The notes: generated by a model from the sequence alone, not told the origin. Counted from the stretch's first letter, positions 1-8,459 are shown. The stretch: DNA of 64,000 bases from Vibrio astriarenae (GCF_010587385.1 NZ_CP047475.1:2666001-2730000), one strand, 5' to 3'. Program-made: numbers and translations.

Positions 1-39
1 ACTTAATTTCTTTACCAGATACGAAGTTGGATACCGTCT

Positions 40-1890
40 ATGGAGCAAAGTCCGCAGTCACAGCTAAAACTCCTTGTTATTAAAGGCAAAGAGCAAGGCT
101 ATCTGACCTACGCAGAAGTGAACGACCACCTACCTGCAGAAATCGTCGATTCTGAACAGGTAGAAGACATCATTCAGATGATCAACGACATGGGCATCAA
201 AGTAGTAGAAACTGCACCTGATGCTGATGATCTTGCGATCAATGATGATAACAACATCACCGATGAAGATGCAGCAGAAGCTGCAGCAGCAGCGCTTTCT
301 AGCGTTGAGAACGAAATCGGCCGTACAACAGACCCAGTGCGCATGTACATGCGTGAAATGGGTACGGTTGAGCTACTGACGCGTGAAGGCGAGATCGATA
401 TTGCTAAGCGTATCGAAGATGGCATCAACCAAGTTCAAAGTGCTGTTACAGAATACCCAGGGACTATTCCTTACGTATTAGAGCAATTTGATAAGGTTCA
501 AGCAGAAGAGCTGCGTCTAACCGACATCATCTCAGGCTTCGTTGATCCTAACGATGATGGTACTACAGCACCGACAGCAACGCACATCGGTTCAGAGTTA
601 GCAGAAGCTGACCTTGAAGATGAAGACGATGAAGGCAGCGACGAGAGCGAAGACGGGGAAGAGGAAGAAGAAGATACAGGTATCGATCCTGAGCTAGCAC
701 TGGAGAAATTTACAGAGCTACGCAACACCTTCCAAAACCGTCAGCTAGCGATCAACGAGCACGGTGCAGACAGCTCTCAAGCAAAACAAGCGGGTGAGCT
801 TGTTAAAGAAGTATTCGCTGAGTTCCGTCTAACGCCGAAGCAGTTCGACTACCTAGTCGATGAACTACGTACTTCAATGGATCGCGTGCGCACGCAAGAG
901 CGCCTGATCATGCGTTCTGTTGTTGAATACGGCAAGATGCCAAAGAAATCATTCATTGCGCTATTCACTGGCAATGAGTCATCTGATGCATGGCTAGATG
1001 AAGTATTAGCTTCTGACAAACCGTACGCAGACAAGATTCGCCGTAGCGAAGAAGATATCCGCCGCTGTATTCAAAAGCTAGCTATCATCGAAGAAGAGAC
1101 TTCTTTGACGGTTCAAAGCATTAAAGACATCAGCCGTCGCATGTCTATCGGTGAAGCGAAGGCTCGCCGCGCGAAGAAAGAGATGGTAGAGGCGAACTTA
1201 CGTCTGGTTATCTCGATTGCTAAGAAGTACACCAACCGTGGTCTACAGTTCTTGGATCTTATCCAAGAAGGTAACATCGGTCTGATGAAAGCGGTTGATA
1301 AGTTTGAATACCGTCGTGGTTACAAGTTCTCGACTTACGCAACGTGGTGGATCCGTCAGGCAATCACTCGTTCTATCGCAGACCAAGCACGTACGATCCG
1401 TATTCCGGTTCACATGATCGAAACGATCAACAAATTGAACCGCATCTCTCGTCAAATGCTACAAGAGATGGGCCGTGAGCCGCTGCCAGAAGAGTTGGCA
1501 GAGCGCATGCAAATGCCAGAAGACAAGATCCGTAAAGTACTGAAGATCGCGAAAGAGCCAATCTCAATGGAGACACCAATCGGTGATGACGAAGATTCGC
1601 ATCTAGGTGACTTCATCGAAGATACTACGCTAGAGCTACCTGTTGATTCAGCAACAGCAACGAGCCTACGCGGTGCAACACGTGACGTCCTAGCGGGCCT
1701 TACACCACGTGAAGCAAAAGTTCTTCGTATGCGTTTTGGTATCGACATGAACACTGACCACACTCTAGAAGAGGTTGGCAAACAGTTCGACGTAACGCGT
1801 GAACGTATTCGTCAGATCGAAGCAAAAGCACTTCGTAAACTGCGTCACCCAAGCCGCTCAGAAACTCTGCGCAGCTTCCTAGACGAGTAA
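40..1890 (+). CDS. rpoD: RNA polymerase primary sigma factor RpoD (sigma-70)
   Basis: Housekeeping sigma factor that directs core RNA polymerase to -10/-35 promoters. The 616-aa protein matches E. coli RpoD almost end to end. Region 1.1 opens the protein, followed by a Glu/Asp-rich spacer at about residues 190-225. Region 1.2 holds [18 protein letters not shown], region 2 holds [20 protein letters not shown] and the melting segment [13 protein letters not shown], and region 4 ends with [20 protein letters not shown]. The start [12 protein letters not shown] fits the family although no clear Shine-Dalgarno precedes it. The gene probably belongs to the rpsU-dnaG-rpoD operon, whose upstream part lies outside the window. 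Confidence 0.98.
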   Translation: MEQSPQSQLKLLVIKGKEQGYLTYAEVNDHLPAEIVDSEQVEDIIQMINDMGIKVVETAPDADDLAINDDNNITDEDAAEAAAAALSSVENEIGRTTDPVRMYMREMGTVELLTREGEIDIAKRIEDGINQVQSAVTEYPGTIPYVLEQFDKVQAEELRLTDIISGFVDPNDDGTTAPTATHIGSELAEADLEDEDDEGSDESEDGEEEEEDTGIDPELALEKFTELRNTFQNRQLAINEHGADSSQAKQAGELVKEVFAEFRLTPKQFDYLVDELRTSMDRVRTQERLIMRSVVEYGKMPKKSFIALFTGNESSDAWLDEVLASDKPYADKIRRSEEDIRRCIQKLAIIEEETSLTVQSIKDISRRMSIGEAKARRAKKEMVEANLRLVISIAKKYTNRGLQFLDLIQEGNIGLMKAVDKFEYRRGYKFSTYATWWIRQAITRSIADQARTIRIPVHMIETINKLNRISRQMLQEMGREPLPEELAERMQMPEDKIRKVLKIAKEPISMETPIGDDEDSHLGDFIEDTTLELPVDSATATSLRGATRDVLAGLTPREAKVLRMRFGIDMNTDHTLEEVGKQFDVTRERIRQIEAKALRKLRHPSRSETLRSFLDE

Positions 1891-1910
1891 TCGAAACCGC
1901 TATTTCGAAT

Positions 1911-1940
1911 AAAAGGTGAGCGCTTGCTCACCTTTTTTAT
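1911..1940 (+). terminator. Rho-independent terminator of rpoD
   Basis: The hairpin arms AAAGGTGAGC and GCTCACCTTT are followed by a T-run, 20 bp after the rpoD stop. It isolates rpoD from the tRNA gene downstream. Confidence 0.9.
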
Positions 1941-1992
1941 TATCTGCAATCTAAGTGGATAAAAACTAAACGCATTTGCCCCCCCTCCTCTC

Positions 1993-2021
1993 TAGACAGC
2001 CTTACCCCCTTCCCCTATAAT
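1993..2021 (+). promoter_or_regulatory. Sigma-70 promoter of tRNA-Ile2
   Basis: TAGACA (1993-1998) lies 17 bp before a perfect TATAAT (2016-2021), 12 bp upstream of the mature tRNA 5' end. Five of six -35 bases and six of six -10 bases match consensus. Confidence 0.8.
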
Positions 2022-2033
2022 CAACCACCTATT

Positions 2034-2109
2034 GGCCCCTTAGCTCAGTGGTTAGAGCAGTCGACTCATAATCGATTGGTCCGCAGTTCAAGTCTGCGAG
2101 GGGCCACCA
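2034..2109 (+). tRNA. ileX: tRNA-Ile2 (anticodon CAU, lysidine type)
   Basis: This 76-nt gene has an encoded CCA. The acceptor stem GGCCCCT pairs with AGGGGCC, the D-arm is TAGCTCAGTGGTTAGAGCA, the anticodon is CAT within GACTCATAATC, and the T-loop is TTCAAGT. The sequence and its place downstream of rpoD match E. coli ileX, so I read it as tRNA-Ile2, whose C34 is converted to lysidine to decode AUA, and not as tRNA-Met. Its 3' 46 bp are the attachment site of the island that follows. Confidence 0.9.
2064..2109. other. attL: 46-bp core repeat in tRNA 3' end
   Basis: Bases 2064-2109 (ACTCATAATCGATTGG to GGGGCCACCA) recur identically at 12482-12527. The repeat covers the anticodon arm to the CCA end, the classic target of tyrosine integrases, and leaves an intact tRNA gene on the left. 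Confidence 0.93.
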
Positions 2110-2114
2110 TATAC

Positions 2115-2160
2115 AGAAAGGCCTGAGAGTGATTTCACTTCTCAGGCCTTTTGCTTTTCT
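2115..2160 (+). terminator. Terminator of tRNA-Ile2 (island-side copy)
   Basis: A long hairpin (AAAGGCCTGAGAGTGA, loop TTT, CACTTCTCAGGCCTTTT) precedes TTGCTTTTCT. Almost the same 46 bp occur beyond the right repeat at 12549-12593, with one base differing. By integration logic this copy came with the island and replaced the host terminator. Confidence 0.85.
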
Positions 2161-2163
2161 AGC

Positions 2164-2185
2164 TATTTATAGCGTATTTATAGCA
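2164..2185. repeat. Tandem 11-bp repeat at island left end
   Basis: Two tandem copies, TATTTATAGCG and TATTTATAGCA, in the same orientation as a pair at 12331-12352. They lie 55 bp inside the left core repeat. Arm-type integrase sites or excisionase sites are the most likely role (inference). Confidence 0.7.
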
Positions 2186-2289
2186 CACCTAATTAAGCAC
2201 CTTACCTTTGCCCGACTCCATACACAAAACTCTCCCCCCAGCCCACAGAGCAGAATAGAGATACATCATCCAAAACAGTTCGCTCTATC

Positions 2290-3006
2290 TTGACTATTAA
2301 TGGGTTAGTACTGTTTTATGTAAACGGTAAGTATCACCAAAGACTAGGGAGAGATGCTATCAACTGGAAACAGTATCAAGAAAGTGTTGCACACTTCTTC
2401 AAAGAGCTAGGGCTCGACACTGAGATTGAAGCTATCGTCCATGGAGTAAGAGGAAAGCATGAGGTAGATGTTCTAGTAAAAGGCAATATCCAAGGTATCC
2501 AATTCACCTGGGTCATCGAGTGTAAAAACTGGAAGAAAAGCATCCCAAAAGAAAAAGTGATGGCACTTTCTTCTATTGTCCAAGACATCGGTGCAGACAG
2601 AGGCTTTCTTCTGTCTGAGTCCGGCTTCCAATCTGGGGCGATTAAAGCTACAGCAAAATCGAATATTACATTGACAAGCCTTCAAGAGCTCGAAGAGGAT
2701 GCTAAGCAAGGTTTATTAGACTCTACACTGGGTTCGATTAGTTGGCGTATAACAAAGGCGCAAACTCAGCTACGAACAATCAATAAGGAAATATTTGACG
2801 CTCCTTACATACCTCCGCCGGAAATACTCGATTTGATGTCATCATTACTTATCCTTAGCTCAGTACTAGAAGATGCAATGAAGGATGAGTACCCTATCAA
2901 CTACTATAGGAATGACACTGTATACTCACAAAAAGAGCTTATTGAACGTGCGAATAAAGTTCTTAACAAAGCGGAGGCTTGGATTTTAGATACACTAAAA
3001 CAATGA
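2290..3006 (+). CDS. Mrr-like restriction endonuclease-fold protein
   Basis: Predicted nuclease of 238 aa. Residues 55-130 show the PD-(D/E)xK pattern: Asp60 in HEVDVLV, then Glu77 and Lys79 in VIECKNW, then GFQSGAIKATAKSNITLTS, a run typical of Mrr_cat proteins. The helical C-terminal half (140-238) has no feature I recognise. The start is TTG at 2290; the frame is open back to a stop at 2170 without an ATG, so the true start is uncertain. It lies 105-115 bp upstream of the TS-like gene on the same strand. Mrr relatives often cut modified DNA, which would suit a partner of the base-modification genes, but the specificity cannot be read here. Confidence 0.72.
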   Translation: MTINGLVLFYVNGKYHQRLGRDAINWKQYQESVAHFFKELGLDTEIEAIVHGVRGKHEVDVLVKGNIQGIQFTWVIECKNWKKSIPKEKVMALSSIVQDIGADRGFLLSESGFQSGAIKATAKSNITLTSLQELEEDAKQGLLDSTLGSISWRITKAQTQLRTINKEIFDAPYIPPPEILDLMSSLLILSSVLEDAMKDEYPINYYRNDTVYSQKELIERANKVLNKAEAWILDTLKQ

Positions 3007-3122
3007 TAACGTGATCGCGAGCCAGTAAAGCAATACTTACTATGCTTCACACTAATGTACTGACTAGATACTAACTCATTAAACACTTTGGTAATATTTT
3101 TCTAAAAATCATGGGGGCTTGC

Positions 3123-4130
3123 ATGTATTTTAGAGAAGATACCATAGATGATTTGATGCGTTCTGTTTATGACGCACTTCTAGAGCGGGGAAAGTCTAAC
3201 TGTGCAACGAAAGGCAGCACAACTGAATTGCTAGGTTGCAACTTAGTACTAAATAACCCTAGAGCAAGAATTAGTCGCTCTGAGTCAAGAGGCAAGATTT
3301 TCAGTTGCCTCGGTGAACTACTATGGTATTTATCTGGGACTGGAGATGTCAGTTTCATAAAACACTACATCAGCAAGTATGAGAAATGTGCAGAAGATAA
3401 TGGTGTCATAAACGGTGCATATGGACCCAGAATATTCCACATGCATGACAAGCACGACCAACTAAAAAATATTCTTGAGTTGCTCAAAGAACGCAGTACT
3501 ACTAGACGCGCAGTTATTCAGCTATTTGACGCTAGTGACATTCAAGTAAACTATAAAGACGTGCCGTGTACTCTGACTTTACAGTTTACTGTAAGAGAGA
3601 ACAGACTAGACCTATACACTATGATGAGGTCAAACGATGCCTACTTAGGCCTACCGCATGATATTTTCTGCTTTACAATGTTGCAGGAAATAGTTGCTTC
3701 AAGTCTAGGGTGTGACCTAGGAAAGTACCACCATTTCGTAGTAAGCCTTCACCTTTATGATAAACATATTGAAAAAGTAAAAAACATGCAAAATGAGGGT
3801 TATATGGCCACTCATGACCTCATGGAACCTATGCCAGAGGAAAACTTTATTTCTATACGGAATACAATTCTAGAATGTGAAAACAAAATAAGAACTCTCC
3901 AAGATATAGACCTAGATAACGTTCAATTAGAAGACTACTGGAAGGACATACTGAGACTTTTACAAATCTATACAGCTCTAGATAATAAGGATTTAAGAAC
4001 GGCAATTACTACCGCGAGAAAACTGAATAACACTCAGTATTCCATTTTTACCGACTCTCGGATAAAGGACTTCACTAGTGGACAAAGACAAGATATTAAA
4101 ACTGATAGAGTCAAGCCTCTACCAATATAA
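3123..4130 (+). CDS. Thymidylate synthase-fold pyrimidine (hydroxy)methylase, probably cytosine-type
   Basis: Homologue of ThyA and phage dNMP hydroxymethylases, which transfer a one-carbon unit from methylene-tetrahydrofolate to C5 of a pyrimidine nucleotide. Numbered from MYFRED at 3123, it shows Glu65 in GELLWYLSG, paired Arg128-Arg129, catalytic Cys149 in DVPCTLTLQF, Arg169-Ser170 and Asp172 in MRSNDAYLGLP, and His210 with Tyr212 in LHLYDKH. The position equivalent to E. coli Asn177 is Asp180 (GLPHDI). Asp here marks T4 dCMP hydroxymethylase and switches ThyA toward dCMP. At 335 aa it is longer than ThyA (264), with a divergent C-terminus. ATG 3111 is possible, but MYFRED aligns better with the family. 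The 3' end overlaps the next gene by 53 bp. Confidence 0.82.
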   Translation: MYFREDTIDDLMRSVYDALLERGKSNCATKGSTTELLGCNLVLNNPRARISRSESRGKIFSCLGELLWYLSGTGDVSFIKHYISKYEKCAEDNGVINGAYGPRIFHMHDKHDQLKNILELLKERSTTRRAVIQLFDASDIQVNYKDVPCTLTLQFTVRENRLDLYTMMRSNDAYLGLPHDIFCFTMLQEIVASSLGCDLGKYHHFVVSLHLYDKHIEKVKNMQNEGYMATHDLMEPMPEENFISIRNTILECENKIRTLQDIDLDNVQLEDYWKDILRLLQIYTALDNKDLRTAITTARKLNNTQYSIFTDSRIKDFTSGQRQDIKTDRVKPLPI

Positions 4131-5022
4131 TAAAGGTTGCAAATTACAAGGACTGTATACTCCAGAACTATATAGCACCCTTTCAATGCAAATACTCGAT
4201 AGCATCAGAAGAATAGAGTATGTTACGGTTATTGGTACAAGAGAGATTTCAATTTTAAGAGCCAATCCATACAGTGACTTTTTTGATCCACTAAGAGCTG
4301 CATGGCTTCAAAGTAAAAAAGGCAATTATGACGAGGCTTGTTGGCTGGTTTTTCTAGCTACTCACTTTGGAAAAAGTAAAAAAACTGGGTGGAAACTCTG
4401 TCAAGATATTTATGGTGGGCTAGGAAGTAAAGTTTGGACGTGGGATTTAGTTTCTCAAGACATTGAACAGTTTATAGAATGGTATGAAAAAGCTTATGTT
4501 ATAATGTGTAACGATAGCATTGAGCGACAATATGGTAATCATAGAAAATATGAGACTCTAAAACCAAACAGTAAAAGAGCCCCTCATCGAGTAATTGAAA
4601 GCTACGTAAAATGGATAGGTGGCTCAAGAAGCCATGAAATTAGGTTCTCCGAGCCAGAATGTATCGCAGGAACTAAACTGTCTTCAGAGGCACTTTTTGA
4701 TGTGTTGTATAGTAGTATGAAAAGTGTTGTATCTTTTGGTCGAACCGCAAAGTTTGATTATTTGACAATGTTAGCAAAAGTTAATCTGTTAGACATAGAC
4801 CCCAAAGATCTTTATCTTTCTGGTGCAACTGGCCCATTATCCGGGTCAAAGTTAGTTCTATTCAATGACAAAAAGCACAATATAAGCATCAATAACCTTA
4901 ATAATGAACTTTACAAGTTAAGTCAGGTTATACCCGCTCACAAGTTAAAAATGCAAATACTTGAAGATGCCTTGTGCAACTGGCAAAAATCACCAAGCAA
5001 GTATAAATATTTTGGCGGATAA
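4078..5022 (+). CDS. aGPT-Pplase3-family protein (modified-pyrimidine enzyme, predicted)
   Basis: A 314-aa protein that I recognise as alpha-glutamyl/putrescinyl thymine pyrophosphorylase clade 3, a family named from comparative genomics of hypermodified-base pathways. Family-like motifs are DPLRAAW (70-76), DEACW (85-89), THFGK (95-99), GNHRKYE (153-159), FGRTAKFDYLTML (220-232), GATGPLSGSKLVLF (249-262) and a C-terminal EDALCNW. The start is GTG at 4078, with AAAGGACT about 8 nt upstream, inside the TS-like gene in another frame. The 53-bp overlap implies translational coupling. The activity is a prediction; phage relatives of another clade have been reassigned to 5-hydroxymethyl-dU DNA kinases. 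It converges on the antitoxin gene with one base between stops. Confidence 0.8.
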   Translation: MDKDKILKLIESSLYQYNKGCKLQGLYTPELYSTLSMQILDSIRRIEYVTVIGTREISILRANPYSDFFDPLRAAWLQSKKGNYDEACWLVFLATHFGKSKKTGWKLCQDIYGGLGSKVWTWDLVSQDIEQFIEWYEKAYVIMCNDSIERQYGNHRKYETLKPNSKRAPHRVIESYVKWIGGSRSHEIRFSEPECIAGTKLSSEALFDVLYSSMKSVVSFGRTAKFDYLTMLAKVNLLDIDPKDLYLSGATGPLSGSKLVLFNDKKHNISINNLNNELYKLSQVIPAHKLKMQILEDALCNWQKSPSKYKYFGG

Positions 5023-5023
5023 T

Positions 5024-6115
5024 CTATCCACCAAGCTGCTCACGATTATACTTGGTTTTTAACCTATTAAGGTGGGAGTATGGTATAGCTCCCATATGCT
5101 GAAGCTGTCCTAGAACTATTCCTCTAGAAACACCAATACGTCTTGCAAATCTGATTATACCCTTCCAGTTTTTTACACTGAACTGACGCAACTCAGGAAT
5201 ATATTGGTTAGGAATTAGAATCTCACGAGCAAAGTCATTCGCTTCCAACTCTTCCTTGTCAGACATTTCACATATTCCCTTGCCTTCTAGCCTCAGAACC
5301 CCTATATCATGGAGTACAAGGTGGCCTATTTCGTGAAAGAGCGTAAACCAGAAATGATCATCTGATAAGTATCTAAAGCTCATTATTAATGTGGCTTTGT
5401 CTTTTTCAAAAAAACAAGTCGCTCCACTAGCTCTGCACCCATTTGGAGTTTGTAATATAACGAGGCTTACCCCACAAGAAGCAAGTATATTTTTTAACTT
5501 GGGGAGGAAATCCTGAGGGGCTGGTATTAACGTTAAACGCCTAATATCATTGAGGCTCGAACGTAAGGCATCACGATCCCATTCAAAACAGCGATTTTGG
5601 CGAGATAGTAATTCTGCACGTCTTAACCACGCGAGCTCCGCTGCATGAACAGTAGTCAGGGTATTGGACTTCCTAAATGCTACAGACAAATTTCTATGCT
5701 TGTACTCATCAAACCATTCAGTTACCGAATCAACGCCAAAAAATTTCAAACAGCCATTGAGTTTCTTTTTTCCGCTTAACCCTTTTGGTATCCATCCAAA
5801 CTTACTCATATCTCGAGTTGGAAGAGACTCTAACCACGAGTTATTCAGCTCTTCCTGTCTAACGACGTGCTTTCTATAAGCACTTTCCCGTGAGAGCCAA
5901 AACTGTTGGGATACAGCAAAAATGGTCTCGAGACGAGAGGCCAACGGCTCGCTAATAGTCAGCTCACCATCTATTAAAGATTGTCCTTTTGACTTAGGTA
6001 GACCAATCTGTTTACTAAGCTCTTCTATCGATAGCCCTACTTCATCCATAAGATCGATGATGGTATCTCCTGGAGGAGATACCCAATCTGGGTTGAAATC
6101 GTTACTAACAAACAT
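5024..6115 (-). CDS. HTH and ImmA/IrrE-domain antitoxin (HigA-like)
   Basis: A 363-aa protein. An N-terminal HTH (about 18-75: TIIDLMDEVGLSIEELSKQIGLP) resembles HigA/VapI antitoxins. The C-terminal ImmA/IrrE zinc-peptidase-like domain has HEIGH at 261-265 and then EELEANDFAREILIP. Long XRE-ImmA/IrrE fusions of this kind pair with small HigB/RelE-type toxins, and the upstream gene fits that role, overlapping it by 11 bp. Expected functions are DNA-binding autoregulation and toxin neutralisation. Whether the intact HEXXH makes it a working protease is unknown; some relatives cleave repressors on stress. Confidence 0.75.
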   Translation of the reverse strand: MFVSNDFNPDWVSPPGDTIIDLMDEVGLSIEELSKQIGLPKSKGQSLIDGELTISEPLASRLETIFAVSQQFWLSRESAYRKHVVRQEELNNSWLESLPTRDMSKFGWIPKGLSGKKKLNGCLKFFGVDSVTEWFDEYKHRNLSVAFRKSNTLTTVHAAELAWLRRAELLSRQNRCFEWDRDALRSSLNDIRRLTLIPAPQDFLPKLKNILASCGVSLVILQTPNGCRASGATCFFEKDKATLIMSFRYLSDDHFWFTLFHEIGHLVLHDIGVLRLEGKGICEMSDKEELEANDFAREILIPNQYIPELRQFSVKNWKGIIRFARRIGVSRGIVLGQLQHMGAIPYSHLNRLKTKYNREQLGG

Positions 6116-6506
6116 TATTTTCGCCTATAAACATTAGCTTAACTCTGATTACAGTTGCCCAATTGATACTTCCATTATCATTAATGGGAGGATTAGTGTG
6201 CCCACACACAAACCACATTGATACATTTTTATCCAAGTTGATTATAAGATACTCTGTCGCATTTTTGCACTCTACTCTTGGGTTTCCTAGCGGTAAATCA
6301 GCAACTCTTTCAGCTGCAAGGACATCTGACAAGCGAGAACGGAGCTTCCTCGCCAGTAGCTCACCTAATTTATCTTGAGCAACTTTGGCGAACTCACACA
6401 ATTCCCTAAGTTCTTTAGTTTGAAATGAAATATACAAGGTCAACCAATGAGTAATCTCAGAGCACTTCATTGGGACAAAGTACACCATAAACTCAACACA
6501 TTCCAT
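6105..6506 (-). CDS. HigB/RelE-like toxin (killer-suppression family)
   Basis: Putative RNase toxin of up to 133 aa. The part from LYISFQTKELRELCE onward matches small HigB-like proteins: a KLRSRLSDVLAAERVADLPLGNPRVE stretch, then a beta-rich YLIINLDKNVSMWFVCGHTNPP and a terminal NWATVIRVKLMFIGE. The family usually starts close to this LYISF point, so the first 25 or so residues may be untranslated; an in-frame ATG (MKCSEITHW) and a TTG are alternative starts. The toxin-first order and 11-bp overlap with the HTH-ImmA/IrrE gene are typical of a type II toxin-antitoxin pair. It probably stabilises the island or acts in abortive defence. Confidence 0.68.
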   Translation of the reverse strand: MECVEFMVYFVPMKCSEITHWLTLYISFQTKELRELCEFAKVAQDKLGELLARKLRSRLSDVLAAERVADLPLGNPRVECKNATEYLIINLDKNVSMWFVCGHTNPPINDNGSINWATVIRVKLMFIGENNVC

Positions 6507-6657
6507 ATCAACTGGTGACTATGTTATCAGTTTCATTAACTTGATCTATTGTTCAAAATTGAATCCAACTCAACTACCTCCCGATAATAAACACTGTGCA
6601 ACTTCGTATCATTGTGGAGTGTATAGTTTGAATTACACTTATTCACAGAACTCCAAG

Positions 6658-8205
6658 TTAAAAGCCAAATCGCATGCAGCTTTCTACACGCCACTCAAAA
6701 AGGCGAGTCACATACTTGTTTGTCTCACTAACAACACCTTTCAAAGCCCTTAAAAGCTCCTCTCCGCAATAAGGGCTAGACTTCACCACTCCGGTACTGG
6801 TATCGACGGTAACTTCATAATAGGGCTTAAATACTTGCTGCTTTCTCTTAGCAAAAACACCTCCCATTAATGTCGTAAACTCTTTCCACTTCCCTTGGTC
6901 GGCTGAAACTCGAATTGCTTCTTGAGCTTGATTCAAGTCCTCTGATTTCTTGAGCCTACGTAACTCACGCCAAACGGTGACTGAGCACCCTCCCAGTTGC
7001 TGAAACTGACGGATTCCCCAACATGCAGCCCAAGCATCAACTCTTGCAGCTGCATCTAAGGGGTCTTCACCATAAACGCCCGTATCTAAGTCACTACCAT
7101 CGATGTTTTTAGATATGTATTTGGCGATATAACCTGTTGCTGATCCTTTGGAAGGGTCAATTTTAACTTCAGTAAATCGGTGTTCTGTTGCCCCAAGTTC
7201 ACCTCCATCCTCTCGCATCGCATATGCCTTCATAGTATCTACCATTAACTGGTAATCTTTTTTTTCTACGAACAGGAGCAAATGCCAGTGAGGCGTTCCA
7301 TCGTGTTGGGGTTCAGCAACTCGAAAGCCATAAAAGCGTATATTGAGTCGATTTAGGTTCGCCCTTATAAGTACCCAAATACTATTCAAGTAATCTTGCC
7401 CATCTAAAGGAGTAAAACCTCCCCATTTGGGATTAGGTTGACCTGATTTCGAGTAGCTTCGATGATATTTAGATGGGCAAGTAATTGTAAGAAAGCACGC
7501 TTCATGCCCTAACTCTTGAGATAACTCTTCAAAGCCTCTAGCTCTCATCATCAACTCTCCCTTTCTAATTTTCGGGTCTGCTACCCCCTTTTGAGAAAGC
7601 TCTAAAAGAGAAAAACTCTGTCCAAAATTGTTAGTAGCAATTGTATTTTCTAAATAGGCTTTTTGATAAGCCTTCTGATTCTTGCGTGACAGCAATGTAT
7701 GATATGAACAGTACAAGCTTCTGATTTTGTTGACTTGGTTTAAGTGATGGAGAACCGTTTCTACGTTTCTTCTGAGAGCTAATCTTAACTTTCTAAGCCA
7801 CCACTTTCGGTCACTATATCTTGCAACTTCACCAGCAATGGAATAAGTAATTTTACCTAAATCAATACCTTGCTTGATAACAAATAACCTCAATGCGTCA
7901 ACAGATAGCGCATCATCTAAGTACTGCCTGCGTAGAGCCAAAGCAGATTTAGCTAGGTGCAAAGCCTTAGCTCTGAGATCATCCTCTGACAAATGAAGCT
8001 CTAACTCATCAAATGGAATAGAAAGTTTGTTTGAGATCTGCTGAACAGTCTCCCGAAGGTAACTATTCCGTTGAAATTTAGTCTTATAAGAGAAGTAGTT
8101 TTTGAGAAGTATTGATTGAATTGTCTCTGGAAATGGAGAAAGCCTTTGTACAACAAAGGCTCTATCATCATAAGGGATACAACTAAGGTCAAGGTTGCAA
8201 GTCAT
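6658..8205 (-). CDS. Replication initiation endonuclease, phage P2 gpA type (HUH)
   Basis: A 515-aa rolling-circle initiator related to P2 gpA. The HUH motif is His306-Trp-His308 in TPHWHLLLF. The catalytic tyrosine pair is Tyr359 and Tyr363 in TGYIAKYISKNI, the YxxxY spacing of gpA proteins. FLTITCPSKYHRSY (238-251) is the usual first motif. It would nick one strand at an origin and stay covalently bound while a host helicase unwinds. Its ATG overlaps the stop of the small upstream gene as ATGA, so the two are co-translated. P4-type satellites normally use a primase-helicase, so a P2-type initiator suggests a different satellite lineage. Confidence 0.85.
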   Translation of the reverse strand: MTCNLDLSCIPYDDRAFVVQRLSPFPETIQSILLKNYFSYKTKFQRNSYLRETVQQISNKLSIPFDELELHLSEDDLRAKALHLAKSALALRRQYLDDALSVDALRLFVIKQGIDLGKITYSIAGEVARYSDRKWWLRKLRLALRRNVETVLHHLNQVNKIRSLYCSYHTLLSRKNQKAYQKAYLENTIATNNFGQSFSLLELSQKGVADPKIRKGELMMRARGFEELSQELGHEACFLTITCPSKYHRSYSKSGQPNPKWGGFTPLDGQDYLNSIWVLIRANLNRLNIRFYGFRVAEPQHDGTPHWHLLLFVEKKDYQLMVDTMKAYAMREDGGELGATEHRFTEVKIDPSKGSATGYIAKYISKNIDGSDLDTGVYGEDPLDAAARVDAWAACWGIRQFQQLGGCSVTVWRELRRLKKSEDLNQAQEAIRVSADQGKWKEFTTLMGGVFAKRKQQVFKPYYEVTVDTSTGVVKSSPYCGEELLRALKGVVSETNKYVTRLFEWRVESCMRFGF

Positions 8206-8459
8206 AGGGCAGCCTTCCCCTTTTCAGTGAGGGAAAACTCATCCCAACGCTGACCAAAGTAGTAAATGGGTTCAAATGAAATCAAACCATGCTGATATAA
8301 CTTCTGGACTGTAGTTTGAAAGAGTCTTATTGGTAGCCTCTTGCTCGGGATAATGTCCCATTGCTTAGGTCCATAGTCAGAGCACACCTTGAAAGTGTGT
8401 CCAACACTCATCCACTTGAGTAGCTTTTTCTGTTCTTGAGTGAGGGCTAGATTAGGCAT
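8202..8459 (-). CDS. Small winged-helix-like protein between alpA and rep
   Basis: An 85-aa protein starting MPNLALTQEQ. I chose this start because an exceptionally strong Shine-Dalgarno, AAGGAGGTGATT, lies just upstream; an in-frame 19-residue extension inside alpA lacks such support. The pattern of helices followed by GLISFEPIYYFGQRWDEFSLTEKGKAAL resembles a winged-helix fold ending in a TEKG turn. It overlaps alpA by 8 bp and rep by 4 bp, so the three genes form one translationally coupled operon. I do not recognise the family. A replication or regulatory accessory role is a guess from position. Confidence 0.65.
   Translation of the reverse strand: MPNLALTQEQKKLLKWMSVGHTFKVCSDYGPKQWDIIPSKRLPIRLFQTTVQKLYQHGLISFEPIYYFGQRWDEFSLTEKGKAAL

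Noticed and set aside
174..1781. Several antisense ORFs inside rpoD
   Set aside because: They are low-complexity Ser-rich or unstructured translations in shadow frames of a highly conserved gene, with no ribosome sites.
4119..4130. C-terminal PLPI of the TS-like enzyme as the cofactor-closing tail of ThyA (APVAI)
   Set aside because: The segment lies in the overlap with the next gene, the preceding 100 residues do not align with ThyA, and the likeness is two residues.
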